DNA from: Bolinopsis microptera
Taxonomy: Eukaryota; Ctenophora; Tentaculata; Lobata; Bolinopsidae
Assembly (NCBI RefSeq): GCF_026151205.1
Contig: NC_087072.1
Span: 2,127,375 to 2,191,374, forward strand
DNA length: 64,000 nt
Reading direction: 5' to 3'
In this document: positions 40,001 through 49,771 of the stretch, piece by piece
How positions within the stretch are numbered: the first letter of the stretch is position 1
Layout: every line of letters begins with the position of its first letter
Notes under the pieces: generated by a model
Seen by the model: the letters and a program-made list of their open reading frames with translations, nothing else
Database searches by the model: none
Told to the model about the DNA's origin: nothing
Made by a program: the position numbers and the translations under genes

Positions 40001-41357
40001 AAACGAGTTGTCAGTAGACCAGAACTGTATTGTCTGGGGATCTCGAGTTGTTATTCCAGAGAGTATGAGAAAGAGCGTGCTTTCAATGCTTCATGCAACA
40101 CACATGGGCATTTCACAGACCAAAGCACTAGCGAGAGGCTATGTTTATTGGCCAAACATGGATGCTGAGATCGAGAAAATGGTTAAACTATGTGAACCAT
40201 GTCAACTAAACCAGAAGAAACCCGCTAGATCTACACCACACCCATGGGCTAAAACTATGGAGGCTTGGGAGCGGATTCATCTAGATTTCTGTGGACCCTT
40301 TCTTGGATCTATGTGGCTGATAGTTATCTGTTCGTATTCAAAATGGTTAGAAGTTGTTAGAATGACGAACATTACAAGTAAGAAAGTGATTCAAGAGTTA
40401 CGAGATATCTTTAGCCGTTGGGGACTACCCAAGATACTAGTATCAGACAATGGATCGAGTTTAACTTCAGAAGAGTTTAAAGTATTCACGAACAATAACC
40501 AGATTCGACACGTGCTTATTCCTGCTTACTCACCTGCAAGTAATGGACAAGCAGAAGTTGCAGTCGGACTGTTTAAAAGAGCTATGAAACGGATGATCTT
40601 GAAAAACCCTGACGTTATGTGTAACCTGGCTGATTGGCTGCTAAACTACCGCAACACACCACACACCACTACCGGAGTAGAGCCTGCAGTTGCGATGATG
40701 AAACGACGGACGAGAAACGCCTTGAGTTTTCTACACCCGAGTTCGAGTAGTAAGTTTGCCAAAGTTGCTTTAAACGATCAGAACACGATTGCTGAATCGA
40801 GACTTCGTGATCTGAAGATTGATGACACTATATCGTTCTATGATGAAAACAAGAAGTGCTGGAGAAACGGTGTTATCGAGGGTAAGGAAGGTACCAAAGT
40901 GCTACTGATCAAGACACCTGATGGAGTCTACCGCAAGCATTTGGACCAGGTAATCAAGAGATCTGTTGTGTCAGAAACGTTGCAACAAACAGATCCGGAT
41001 ACACCACGAGTTGAGCTGGAGATAAGAGATGAGCAGAGTTCTACAGCTACTGATGGTGATTTAGAGAAGACAGCTAGTTTACCTGAGAGTACAGAGCCGG
41101 AAACTTCGATTATAGTTGGTAATAATCCAAATCTACCCGCCGAGCCTGACCATAAGGCAGCCGTTGAACCTATAATCACTGCACAACCTGTACTTAAACC
41201 ACGTGAGCTTGCCATAGAAATTAACCGTAGCACTATAAAACCTAATATTGTTAGAGAGCATGAATTGCAAGAACCTAATTTGCTTCTGCCAGCAAACTTT
41301 GCACGTGATAGTAAACCACCAGACAGGCTAAGTTACCGCAAACTGGGAGGAACATAA
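37038..41357 (+). CDS. Gypsy-2 gag-pol polyprotein (1439 residues)
   Basis: The ATG at 37038 is the first base after the 5' LTR and overlaps the primer-site-like sequence. Gag with two zinc knuckles (CSRCTVRGHVAKNC, CRNCRKPRHIAKNC, about residues 220-255); protease MELDTGSSLSCIS; reverse transcriptase with KLDIRAAYNSLKL and WRVDDILITGP, where Arg replaces the usual Tyr of YxDD; RNase H (LDTDASSVGLGAV); integrase H2C2 (HATHMGISQTK ... CEPC) and core (HLDFCGPF, VSDNGSSL). A C-terminal tail of about 100 residues is rich in Glu, Thr and Pro. No envelope gene. A longer reading from TTG 37017 is possible but lies inside the LTR. Confidence 0.9.
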   Translation: MATSLVSNLRLSKETDCVREWLEIFENAASVFIFAHADKLPDDANEKTAKKAELMRTLLTVNLGPDALKKLRAFTFPAEIKDTDYATLRKTLVDRLSPKTNIVAQQQKFMTLNQIAGESLCTFMSRLKEAANVCQFGDLFDLMVRTRFVAGLSSDRIRAELISESATNDTSASLFDKAQTKENALQSSMSVTTHYVQKPGKFQKPQNSKFHQKADLSIVCSRCTVRGHVAKNCKVRCRNCRKPRHIAKNCRSAKKQSHYVEGIGDHDDGNARAADYGYTHQELENTLYCVETADPVQIPVQIPVPDGTLPASVVSNLSSCIDCNQKPFLKVKINDKILKMELDTGSSLSCISKSDFARLGLTDCQIVPCSQKLRVANFNCESIDCKALVNVEFRGKKWILPLYVVDCRFPTLLGREWIIQMFGKDWLDHMIGLVDVEQSYAVSKLQRDEFVSEILRSPVFDPGVGTVKGFEACLQFKPDARAKFCKARQVPFAIVDKVGKAIDELVKNGQLIPTEHSDWASPIVPVMKADGTIRICGDYKTTVNPNLDTAIYPLPTIEDCLSKIVGGKLFTKLDIRAAYNSLKLRECDQKIVTLNTHKGLFSPTSLPFGISSAGPIFERKIDDTLRKTENTAWRVDDILITGPDDESHMKNVRTVITALENEGYKCRLDKCVFMEPKVTFLGHEVSADGIRPLSSKVETIVRAPYPTTRAEMISFLGGAQYYSRFIPNMSTVVEPLNRLRPADSIFHFGDREKRAFDELKALLSSDLVLTVYNPELELKLDTDASSVGLGAVMSHIDENGTERPIEYISRTLTKSERNYSMIEKEALAIVWATKRLHRYLFGRPFTLVTDHKPLESIFHPSRGIPSMVAGRLQRWSLFLSGYTYKIQFRPTGKHCNADLCSRFPLPLDTSAETREFDDELTEEFEMKPLDTVFSVHYFGDDKPLIDAELIASHTRRDKTLGRVLQFVKDGWNEKPPVDVELKPFYTRRNELSVDQNCIVWGSRVVIPESMRKSVLSMLHATHMGISQTKALARGYVYWPNMDAEIEKMVKLCEPCQLNQKKPARSTPHPWAKTMEAWERIHLDFCGPFLGSMWLIVICSYSKWLEVVRMTNITSKKVIQELRDIFSRWGLPKILVSDNGSSLTSEEFKVFTNNNQIRHVLIPAYSPASNGQAEVAVGLFKRAMKRMILKNPDVMCNLADWLLNYRNTPHTTTGVEPAVAMMKRRTRNALSFLHPSSSSKFAKVALNDQNTIAESRLRDLKIDDTISFYDENKKCWRNGVIEGKEGTKVLLIKTPDGVYRKHLDQVIKRSVVSETLQQTDPDTPRVELEIRDEQSSTATDGDLEKTASLPESTEPETSIIVGNNPNLPAEPDHKAAVEPIITAQPVLKPRELAIEINRSTIKPNIVREHELQEPNLLLPANFARDSKPPDRLSYRKLGGT

Positions 41358-41725
41358 AACACGTTTCATTATCACATTTTATGACAGTTGTTTTATTTTG
41401 AATGTGTAAATCTAACCACACATTAATCCAGTTAAATTATCCAGATCAAACATAAAGTTATAAATATTCCCTGTCACGTTCATGTTTTGAAGAGAAACAC
41501 GTTATTTTTTGTTTTAAACGGAATGCGCTAAGTTTTAAATCGTGTAGCGAGCGCAACACGTTTCAGTATTTTCACGTGAGTTCACTTCACAATTTTGTAG
41601 ATTTCATTTTGACCACGTTTTCAAACATTTTAAATTTTGTACGATTGATTTATATCACATTTTTTTACGAATTCAGTTAAATTATTAAATCTATATTGTT
41701 TTTAACACTTTTTAGTTGAACGGGA
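41358..41725 (+). other. Gypsy-2 3' untranslated region
   Basis: Non-coding AT-rich sequence between the stop codon and the 3' LTR. It includes AACGTTATTTTT-like and ATTTTAAATTTTG stretches, with GAACGGGA just before the LTR as the only purine tract. Confidence 0.6.
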
Positions 41726-41854
41726 TGTTATATATTCTAGTAATTTATTGTATGATTAACCGATATACTATTCAGGATGACTACCTGGGTTTTGGTTTTG
41801 GTTTAGCTTTTAGCTTTTAGTCTTGCGTTTACCTTGTCACAACGATTCATAACA
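41726..41854 (+). repeat. Gypsy-2 3' LTR (129 bp)
   Basis: Identical to 36909-37037 and followed by the second GATGG. Confidence 0.95.
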
Positions 41855-42580
41855 GATGGGAACGTGCCTTTTTGAATACATGTATTATACAAATTTGCTA
41901 ATATGTTGGATAAGAGATGAGCCGGTTTCTTGATAACTGCTATTGGTATATCACTGGCTTTTCCGTTAACGAATTCTTGAATTATTTCAAGAATCTCCTC
42001 AGGATGAGTTTCTTCTAGATGTATTGAACTGTTGACTGATTTCGACATAAACTCAACAAATGATTGCATTGGTTGGATAGACAGTTGGTTCTCGGACAAA
42101 ACCTTCTCATTTAAATTACTAGCTAAAGATGTAAAGTAACTATTGAATTTGTTTGCAATACAAATTACTCTAGTTCCATCTATAATGAAGTCATCTTTTA
42201 GCTGATTCTTCTTTTTGCCACGAAGCTCGTTAATTATTTGCCAGGTTTTTTTGGAGTTATGGCTATTTTTCTCAAACTTTTCAGCATAATACCTGGTTTT
42301 GGCAGTTTTTATGGCAATTTTAAGATATTTTGAGTAGTCCTTGTAAACATTATGTCTTTCCAGATCCCCATCTGGAATTAACAATGTTTTTGTTTTTTTC
42401 CATTCAAAATAAAGTCTGGCTTTTTTCTCCACAGAGTTGATAAGGCCGTTTGTGATCCATGGATTTGTTATATTATTTCGTTTGGTGGTTTTTGGTGAAG
42501 CCAATTTGCAAGATATATCTATCTTTTCTTGAAACAGATCCATGAAGGATTTTAATAAAACAAATTTTTTAATAAAACAA
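41855..42580 (-). pseudogene. CR1-type LINE A, ORF2 second segment
   Basis: About 235 codons on the minus strand between the endonuclease and RT parts: ISCKLASPKTTKRNN, NPWITNGLIN, KKTWQIINELRGKK and NGKASDIPIAVIKKPAHLL. It runs into the Gypsy-2 target site at 41855; the last 14 residues of the apparent frame are Gypsy LTR. The upper end falls in a doubled 17-bp AT-rich motif (about 42548-42582), taken as the junction with the inserted LINE. Confidence 0.8.
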
Positions 42581-42582
42581 AT
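42548..42582. repeat. Two 17-bp copies at the LINE junction
   Basis: TTTTAATAAAACAAATT occurs twice in tandem. CR1-like LINEs often end in a few copies of a short motif, so this could be the 3' tail of the inserted minus-strand LINE material. Confidence 0.5.
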
Positions 42583-43792
42583 TTAAATTTTGGTATTTAT
42601 TAATAACAATCAAAACATATCATATCATAAAAATAAAGCCGCGCGTTGGTTGACTGCCTCAGTATGGTGAATAATTTAAGCTTGAAGGTGCCCTGCGCAT
42701 TTACAGAACATTATGCGGCGATCACATGATCACGAGGACCTGTGAGCGCCAAATTTAATTTAAACTTTCTAGAAATCGTACATCACTACGAGTTACTCAT
42801 GCTTTTGAATTATAGGAGTGCGGATTGTCAGGTATTTCATTCATTCATACTTAATCGGTTTAAAGCTGTATATTTAGAGCTCACTATTGTTTGAACTATG
42901 AAAGCAGAACGTAAATAATGGACAATATACCGACGACAATACCAAGGACCCGAGTGCCGCATTGACTTTTCCGGATCCGTTTTTACCGAAGGCTTATCCA
43001 CCAGTTACTCATGCTGCATGTATAGTCTGATAATATTTTGTTTTATCTCTAGCAAGCATTCTGTAAGTTGGAGTGTCGTATTTATTATAGAAGAGCCAGC
43101 CAACCTCCGCATTACAATCTTTTGTATGCCAGGTTCGTTTATAAAATCTAATCATATAATAAGATTGATCCAATAGTCTAAGATGAACGGTATATCTTAG
43201 CTCATCGTTATTAAAATCCCAATGGATGAATTAATCAAGTAATGTTCCCTTCCAACACAACTAAACAACAAACAAATGCTTGCTCACCAGTGGTGACGCA
43301 ATCGTAGGGGCATGCAGTTGGTTCAGATAACTCTCACCCCGACGACAGCGTCGAGAAATTATCAAATTATGCATTTGCGCCATACTGGACACATTTTATA
43401 TTTAATATTTTGTGGTTTGTAGAAATTAGTGTCATCTAAAGTATAGCTTAACTGGCGAGCAAGCATCGCCCCACTCGGCGGGGACGAAAATACCGAGTCC
43501 AATCACAGAAAGTTAACCAAAAGATAAAAACAAGAGCTCGGATATCAACAAAAATCACACGCTCCAGACGACGGGGGAAGAGAGGATAGGAAGTAAGCTG
43601 CTGGGCTCAACAAATTTTGATAATTGTAAACAAATTTGTTCTTGTGCCCTATAATAATTTGGTATTGAGGTATGACCCTGTACTGTGCGTGATAGTGAAA
43701 ATGAAAGTGAATGTGAATCTGTAATGCGAACGAAATGAGTTATGGCCAGACGATTCTTCAATTTCAAAATAATAAAGTCAAAGGACTCTGTG
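42583..43792. other. LINE-derived or unknown non-coding DNA
   Basis: No gene seen. It probably contains the 3' UTR of the LINE fragment that ends at 43793 (minus). Open frames such as 43555-43818 have no features. Confidence 0.4.
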
Positions 43793-44075
43793 TTAAAATA
43801 CAAGCTCATTCTTATCAAAGTTTAATTCTGTCCATTCTAATTCTTCGTACCTGGACTGTATCTTGAGTAGCTCACTTTTCAGTGTTACTTTAACTAAGTT
43901 CGTTGACTTAGTAAAGCTTATCAAACTGTCAATTTTTCGACAGTCGTTCCACATTTTTGTTGATTGATAAATGAAAGAGGAGGATGGGTTCGGGGTGATG
44001 AACTGGTCTGAACGTCTTTGTGATGGTGATCTGTGGAGTAAAGATAGGAGTGATTCAAAAGAGTCACATCTGTGG
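43793..44075 (-). pseudogene. CR1-type LINE C, C-terminal fragment of ORF2
   Basis: About 94 codons with the order seen at the end of LINE B: SLLSLLHRSPSQRRSD, FITPNPSSSFIYQ, TKMWNDCRKIDSL and ELEWTELNFDKNELVF. It is a strongly 5'-truncated third LINE copy. The residues upstream of CDSFES are a few lysine-rich codons that probably belong to flanking DNA. Confidence 0.7.
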
Positions 44076-44122
44076 TAAAATGTAGAGAGAAAAGACAATT
44101 TTTTTTTATTATTTATCACCAA

Positions 44123-45079
44123 TTCAATACATAATCAATAAATATATATCCGAATAAATTTGATTAAAAATTAAATGATACAAGTATGCTAGCAGCTAGC
44201 GCGCTTATATTTGATAAATATTCACGCTGTTAAAATGGGTTTTACCACACCGCCACTCACATTAGCACAGTTGGTGAACGGACCCAGGCGCTGTTAAGCT
44301 TTTATGAGCCCTGGTTGACTGCTGAGAGTGGCGAAGGGGCTGATATTAATTTTATCTTAGTTTTAACCTAGATTCCAGTAAAATTTTAGTTTTGTGTTAT
44401 AATTATATGATTTTTATGCGATATTTAAGTTACAGCTGCTCGCAATACATTATTGCTTAAAAATTGTTAAATGTGCTAGCGCTATACGCTTAATTTTAGA
44501 TACCGTATGTATATATACATATCAGCTCATAATACCAAATAACAATAATAAATAAATTAAAAGCATTGAAGAGGTCCAAAACCAATTCAAGCATGACACA
44601 AAGTTGAATACATTTTCATCGGAAGCTGCAAGCTTATTAACGTTTGATTCCGTACGTTCATGATCCGTTATTATGCATTCACCTTCAGGCGGTGTCGACG
44701 GATCATGCGAAAAGGGTTTTTGACAGGCTGTGCCCTTACCATAATTAAACTGAACCATTGCCTGATACGATGTAAACAAGAGTGTTGGATAGGTGAGCCG
44801 CGCAAGCGCTCGCGCGCGCATTTGTGTCGCTCTGACAAATAGCACTTGAATAATTTAGCTACCAAGACGTAAATCGCGCGTTACGTAAAGTATTATTTTT
44901 CCCTTCGGATAAAGTGAACGTTACACCCGCGTGTAACCTGCTTTAATGTTTTGTGTGCATGTGTGGTGGAGTGAGTGTATAATGTAATGATTGAATGAAT
45001 CTTTTTTCTTTTGTGGTGCATATATGATGTGAGTGACAGGTGTAAAATCTAAAATATATAAATATAAATGGGGGTCTTT
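44123..45079. other. LINE B 3' region and unknown DNA
   Basis: Non-coding. The part next to 45080 is the 3' UTR of LINE B. A GC-rich stretch (GCCGCGCAAGCGCTCGCGCGCGC at 44798-44820) stands out from the AT-rich surroundings. Small ORFs at 44522-44865 lack support. Confidence 0.4.
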
Positions 45080-48000
45080 TCATAGGAAAGTGTTGAAGTT
45101 TAAGTCCTGCCAGTTAATATTGTCAGGTTGGTGTTGAGCCTTCATGATAGAAAGCTTCAATCGGGATTTAATTGAACCTAGTGAACCTATTTTACCACGT
45201 GCATTTGACTGCTCAAGAAACCTATTCCATAAATTTGCCCCTTTATATGCGAAATTGTGAGATGAGTGTGGTGTCACAAATCTGTCATCTCTGAGCTCAG
45301 ACTTCTTAAAGAGAGAATACATGGATATGGGCTGATGACTCTTCACTATCTTCATTGTTTCAGTAATGCATCTGTATCTATATATGTTATGTACTGTCAT
45401 TAGTTCCTTAGATTGGAAAATAGGTTTTGTTGATTCTCTAGAGTGGAATTCTGCCCCAAGTATTTGGCAGCGATGTGGCCTTGCTTGTTTATCACCAGTC
45501 TTCCTCAAGCTGATACATATAGAACACGGTTTAATGTGAGGTATAGTTGATTCATTGGATATTTGACCTTTCTTGTTTATACTGCACTGGATTGGCCTGC
45601 TACGAGAACAAGTTTTAAACTTGTCGCTAAATGCTTCCGAGTCCCCAAATAAGATTCGGACACATTTCTTCTGTGCAAGGAATAGTGGTGAAAGCTTATT
45701 AATTGATACACCACCCCATACAGTTATACCGTATCCTAGATGAGATTCAAAAAGAGTGTGGTAAATCTGTTTGTACAGCTGGCTGGGGAGGGAGTTTTTT
45801 ATTCGATAAATACGGCCACATATGCTGTTTAATTTCTTAGTTTGTTTCTCGATATGAGGTGTCCAACTCAGTTTGTCATCAATAATTACACCTAGAAATT
45901 TCGTTTCAGTAACCTGTTTGATCGGGATCCCATCAATTTCTAGATTCAAGTCATTTTCAGTATTATCAATGGTCTTACGTTTAGTAGGCGAGAAGTACAT
46001 GTAACAAGATTTTTTAACATTAATGTGCAGTAGGTTATGGCGCATATATTGGCACACAGAGTCGAGAATTTCATTCGCTATTTTGTATGCTTGTTCCTTA
46101 GTTTCAGCAGCTACAAAGATGTTTGTGTCATCTGCAAATAGTACAAATTTTCCTAATGTACTACATCTATAGATGTCATTTATATAGATAAGAAAAAGCA
46201 AGGGGCCCAAAACGGATCCTTGAGGTACGCCTAGTTTAACTGGGAGAGGCTCTGATTCTTCACCAAGTACACTAACATACTGGTATCTATTATTTAGATA
46301 GCTGGAGAGCAGCTTTAGTGCGTTTCCTCTAACTCCGTAATTACTAAGTTTCTTAAGTAGCATATCAAATGGTAAGGTATCAAATGCTTTAGAGAGATCG
46401 ATAAATATTCCTAATACGTGGTTTTTATTATTCCGTTTTTCTTCGACGTGATTTACGGAGTAGTTAAGAGCATGACTTGTCGAGTGGTTTTTTCTAAAGC
46501 CGAACTGATTTTCGAATATTATTCCTCGAGATAAGAAAAAGTTGTATAATCTACTGTAAATAATTTTTTCAAATATTTTACCAAATACTGGTAATGTTGA
46601 TACTGGCCTGTAATTCTCTAGTAATTCCTCATCCTCTTTTTTATATATCGGGGTTATCTTACCCGTTTTCAGTTGATCAGGGAAGACACCTTCATTCATG
46701 CAGTTGTTATAAATTCTGGCAAGATGTTCTGATATAGTTTGGCTACACTGCTTCATTACATGTGCCGGTATGTCGCTAGCTTTACCGTTATTAAATTCAC
46801 TTATAATTTGTATTATTTCAGAGCTTGTACATTCAGCAAGATAAATACTTGACGGACAGGACTGTGGCAAGTAGTCAGTGAATGATTTAGCAATTATAGG
46901 ATCTTCATCAATCCTCCTCTCATAGACCTCGTTCAGATTGGAGGCGATTGACACAAAGTACTTGTTAAATTCATGAGCAATAACTCGTCGACAAATAACA
47001 CGCTCATTGTTTATCATGAATGACGGTTTCATTTGCTTATTTTGCTTTCCTCGCACTTTATTAATTAACTGCCAGGTTTTTTTACTGTCACCCTGACACT
47101 CCTCAATTTTGTTGCACGTGTAGAGGCGTTGAGCTAGTCTTATTACGTGTTTAACTCTCCTACGTTTGTCAGTAAAATTAGCATGCTTTTCCCTGGCATC
47201 ATTACAAGGATTGCAGTGACAGGCTTCCTTGATCTCACGACAAAGTTTACCTGGATTATGCAAACATTTTTCTCTCTTCGCTTTATGCCAGTGGTCGTGC
47301 AGCTCATGTTTTTTATTTATAGACGCGATTAATCCTCCTGTTATCCACGGATTTGTCATTGGCGTTCTTTTGGAGACTTTAGGTTTACTGAGTTTACATG
47401 ATTTGTCTAGATTCGTTTTGAATGTGTCGTGAAATTCAATAAAGTTTTTTGGTGGGTGCTCAGAGAAATGTTGGTTTAAGGATGAAACAAGGACTCGAAC
47501 GTTGGATTCACTGTAATCATAATATTGGGTATGTTTAACTTGAGGTTCAGAGTTAGTTACAGCTAGGTCTTCAAAAATATGAAAAACTGGCAGATGATGC
47601 GAGATTCTGTCAGATACTGTACCTGAGGCAACAACCTTGTTTATATCATTTGTGTAAATGTTGTCAATACACGTTTGATTACATCCCGGCTTCTCGTGCG
47701 TGTGTGTTGATATAAGAGGCGAGAAACCGGCACTAAACATTATCTCCTCGAGATTGCTAACTTCTTTACTATTAACATGGAGGTTGACGTTAAAATCTCC
47801 CATTATATACGCAGATTTTTTAGGCAATATCTGGAGTATTCTAGATAGTTCTGTCAGGAAGCTTGCAAAATTACCGCTGGGTGGTCGGTAAATAACCCCA
47901 AAAGTTACTTCTTCTGAGTTTTTACGACTAGTTACGAATAGTGATTCTAAATTCTCGGTAACGTCTGACGCAAGTTCGTTCACAATACTGCTAAGTCTAT

Positions 48001-48556
48001 CTTGAACATATAATGCTACACCAGTTCCTTTGGATTTATTACCTACAGTATTCTGGTAAAAACTATTGTAGTTAGGAATTGAATACACGGTGCTTTCATC
48101 AGGACCTATGTTAGTTTCTGATAAACCTATTACGGTGAAGTTTTGGTTAATGCGGTGCAGTTCAGTTAATAGACTATCAAAATTGCTTTTATTGCCATCA
48201 ATGTTAAGAAAGTAGGAGCTGGAGAACTTTTTAAGATTTTCTCCATGCGATGAGTTGATTTCATTAGCAGAATAAGCTTGGCATTTGTCTAAGATTGAGG
48301 ATATTTTATATGTTTCGTCATGTGCATCTGGTGAGGTTGTGTCATCTTCAAAGTGTTTGAAGGGATTATACTTGTGTACTATTTTATCTTTGCACGAAAA
48401 GCAGTAGAAGTTGTCATTAATAATTTGTGCTTTTGATTGCGAAAAACACTTTGAGTGGGCAATACAATTACATCTACTGCACTCAAACATCGGCTGACCT
48501 ATGTAAACGTTTCTCAGGCAATGGTTACAGTTTTCTCTCAAAATTTTGTTGATCAT
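45080..48556 (-). CDS. CR1-type LINE B, intact ORF2 (1158 residues)
   Basis: The N-terminal PHD-like zinc cluster (CNHC ... CSRC ... HSKC ... CFSC, residues 10-55) is followed by an apurinic-type endonuclease (IGLSETNIG, GVIYRPPSG, YIMGDFNVNL, SHHLPVF, about 120-330), a basic linker and reverse transcriptase (GIFIDLSKAFDTLPF, GVPQGSVLGPLLFLIYIND, FADDTNIFV, about 600-850) plus a C-terminal extension. The ATG overlaps the stop of a residual ORF1 as ATGA, so stop-restart coupling is likely. The frame has no lesion. LINE B is inserted in LINE A in the same orientation, interrupting it after about residue 382. Confidence 0.9.
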   Translation of the reverse strand: MINKILRENCNHCLRNVYIGQPMFECSRCNCIAHSKCFSQSKAQIINDNFYCFSCKDKIVHKYNPFKHFEDDTTSPDAHDETYKISSILDKCQAYSANEINSSHGENLKKFSSSYFLNIDGNKSNFDSLLTELHRINQNFTVIGLSETNIGPDESTVYSIPNYNSFYQNTVGNKSKGTGVALYVQDRLSSIVNELASDVTENLESLFVTSRKNSEEVTFGVIYRPPSGNFASFLTELSRILQILPKKSAYIMGDFNVNLHVNSKEVSNLEEIMFSAGFSPLISTHTHEKPGCNQTCIDNIYTNDINKVVASGTVSDRISHHLPVFHIFEDLAVTNSEPQVKHTQYYDYSESNVRVLVSSLNQHFSEHPPKNFIEFHDTFKTNLDKSCKLSKPKVSKRTPMTNPWITGGLIASINKKHELHDHWHKAKREKCLHNPGKLCREIKEACHCNPCNDAREKHANFTDKRRRVKHVIRLAQRLYTCNKIEECQGDSKKTWQLINKVRGKQNKQMKPSFMINNERVICRRVIAHEFNKYFVSIASNLNEVYERRIDEDPIIAKSFTDYLPQSCPSSIYLAECTSSEIIQIISEFNNGKASDIPAHVMKQCSQTISEHLARIYNNCMNEGVFPDQLKTGKITPIYKKEDEELLENYRPVSTLPVFGKIFEKIIYSRLYNFFLSRGIIFENQFGFRKNHSTSHALNYSVNHVEEKRNNKNHVLGIFIDLSKAFDTLPFDMLLKKLSNYGVRGNALKLLSSYLNNRYQYVSVLGEESEPLPVKLGVPQGSVLGPLLFLIYINDIYRCSTLGKFVLFADDTNIFVAAETKEQAYKIANEILDSVCQYMRHNLLHINVKKSCYMYFSPTKRKTIDNTENDLNLEIDGIPIKQVTETKFLGVIIDDKLSWTPHIEKQTKKLNSICGRIYRIKNSLPSQLYKQIYHTLFESHLGYGITVWGGVSINKLSPLFLAQKKCVRILFGDSEAFSDKFKTCSRSRPIQCSINKKGQISNESTIPHIKPCSICISLRKTGDKQARPHRCQILGAEFHSRESTKPIFQSKELMTVHNIYRYRCITETMKIVKSHQPISMYSLFKKSELRDDRFVTPHSSHNFAYKGANLWNRFLEQSNARGKIGSLGSIKSRLKLSIMKAQHQPDNINWQDLNFNTFL

Positions 48557-48622
48557 ACCTGACGACCATCAGGACTAGGTAAGCTTGCAACTTGCGATGA
48601 TGTTAGCACGTCGTTTGTCGTT
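48555..48622 (-). pseudogene. CR1-type LINE B, residual ORF1 C-terminus
   Basis: In the frame whose stop TGA overlaps the LINE B ORF2 start, about 22 codons (NDVLTSSQVASLPSPDGRQV, stop) are open and then run into LINE A sequence. This marks the 5' truncation point of LINE B, near 48622, inside ORF1. Confidence 0.55.
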
Positions 48623-48624
48623 TT

Positions 48625-49771
48625 CAATTTCTTCACAGAGCTTATCAAGGTTTGCATTACTATAGTTATAATAAATGGTTGTTTTTTCAGGTGATTTATT
48701 CTGTTCCGAACTAGTATCAGAATTCATTACTTGAAGGCAGAAAATGGGCTGGTGATGTGAAGCACTATCCTGAATTACTCCAGATATAGTTGATGAGTGA
48801 ATGTCATTAGTGTGTATGTTATCAATGCACGTTTTTGAGCAGTGGGGCATTTGGTGTGTGGGAATGGATATTGTGGGCGTGAACCCGTGACTATAAATAA
48901 CTTCTTCGAATATATCTTCATCTGGGCCTGATAAATTGGTTATGTTAACATTGAAGTCCCCTAATATGTATGCTTTATGTCCTTTCAGTGCAGTAAGAAC
49001 TTCTTTATACTGTGCATTGAAGTTAGCAAGTGGATTGCTTGGTGAGCGGTATACAACTCCAACTGTTACTGGTTCTGGAGCATTACTTATTGTTATGAAT
49101 AGGGACTCAAATTGCTCTGTACAAACAGATAACTTTTCAATCACACTAAAGTTAAAGGAGTTGTGAATGTAGAGAGAAACTCCACTTCCTTTACTTTTTA
49201 CCTGTTGTGTCTTATTAGAAACGAAGCGTTTTTGGTAACATGAAGTATAGTCTTTAATTTGGTACAGCTGACTATTACAGGGATCAATATTTGTTTCTGC
49301 TAAACCTATCACAGAAAATTTGTGGTCTGTGCAGGCTAATTCTAAGGCCAATTTGTCAAAGTTAGTACCATTTCCATCAATATTTCGAAAGTAGTGTGAG
49401 AATATGCGCTTTGATGTTGTTTGAGGAATCTGCTTTATGAGGTTGTTGAAGTTTTTAGTAGAATATGATTGACAGTTCTCAAGAGTTTTTGAGATTGTAC
49501 TTATTGAGTCTATATAGTCGTGAGGTTCATTGTCAAGTAGTTCGTTGTTTGAAAAGTGAGGTGCTTGATAGAATGGATTATAACGAATTATATCATGATT
49601 TTGAATACAATTTGAGCAGTAAGTTTTTTCTCTAAAAGTGGCAATGTTTTCCTGTGTTTTACATCTCTTGTGAATGATGCAATCACACTTATTGCAATTT
49701 ATAAATGGGTGTCCAGCACGAATAGGTTTGCTGCAGCAGATACAGTTCTCACATATATTTGTTCTATTCAT
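48625..49771 (-). pseudogene. CR1-type LINE A, ORF2 first segment (zinc cluster and endonuclease)
   Basis: Starts at ATG 49771, overlapping the ORF1 stop (ATGA). PHD-like cluster CENCICC...CNKC...HKRC...CSNC, then endonuclease motifs VIGLAETNID, VGVVYRSPSN, YILGDFNVNI and SHHQPIF. After YYNYSNANLDKLCEEIE the frame enters LINE B sequence and ends at 48575. Its continuation is at 42580-41855 and 36908-35289. Confidence 0.85.

Larger units (their letters stand above)
36904..41859 (+). mobile_element. Gypsy-2: complete Ty3/Gypsy element inserted in LINE A
   Basis: Target duplication GATGG at 36904-36908 and 41855-41859. LTRs 36909-37037 and 41726-41854, both 129 bp, TG...CA ended (TGTTATATATTC ... 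CATAACA) and identical as far as I can compare. The primer-site-like TGGCGACGAG at 37039 follows the 5' LTR. One intact ORF. Identical LTRs imply a very recent insertion. The opposite-strand LINE frame is continuous once one target copy and the element are ignored. Confidence 0.95.

Noticed and set aside
41803-41854. C-terminal 14-18 residues of the 246-codon frame as LINE protein
   Set aside because: They are translated from the Gypsy-2 LTR; the same residues occur at 36986-37037.
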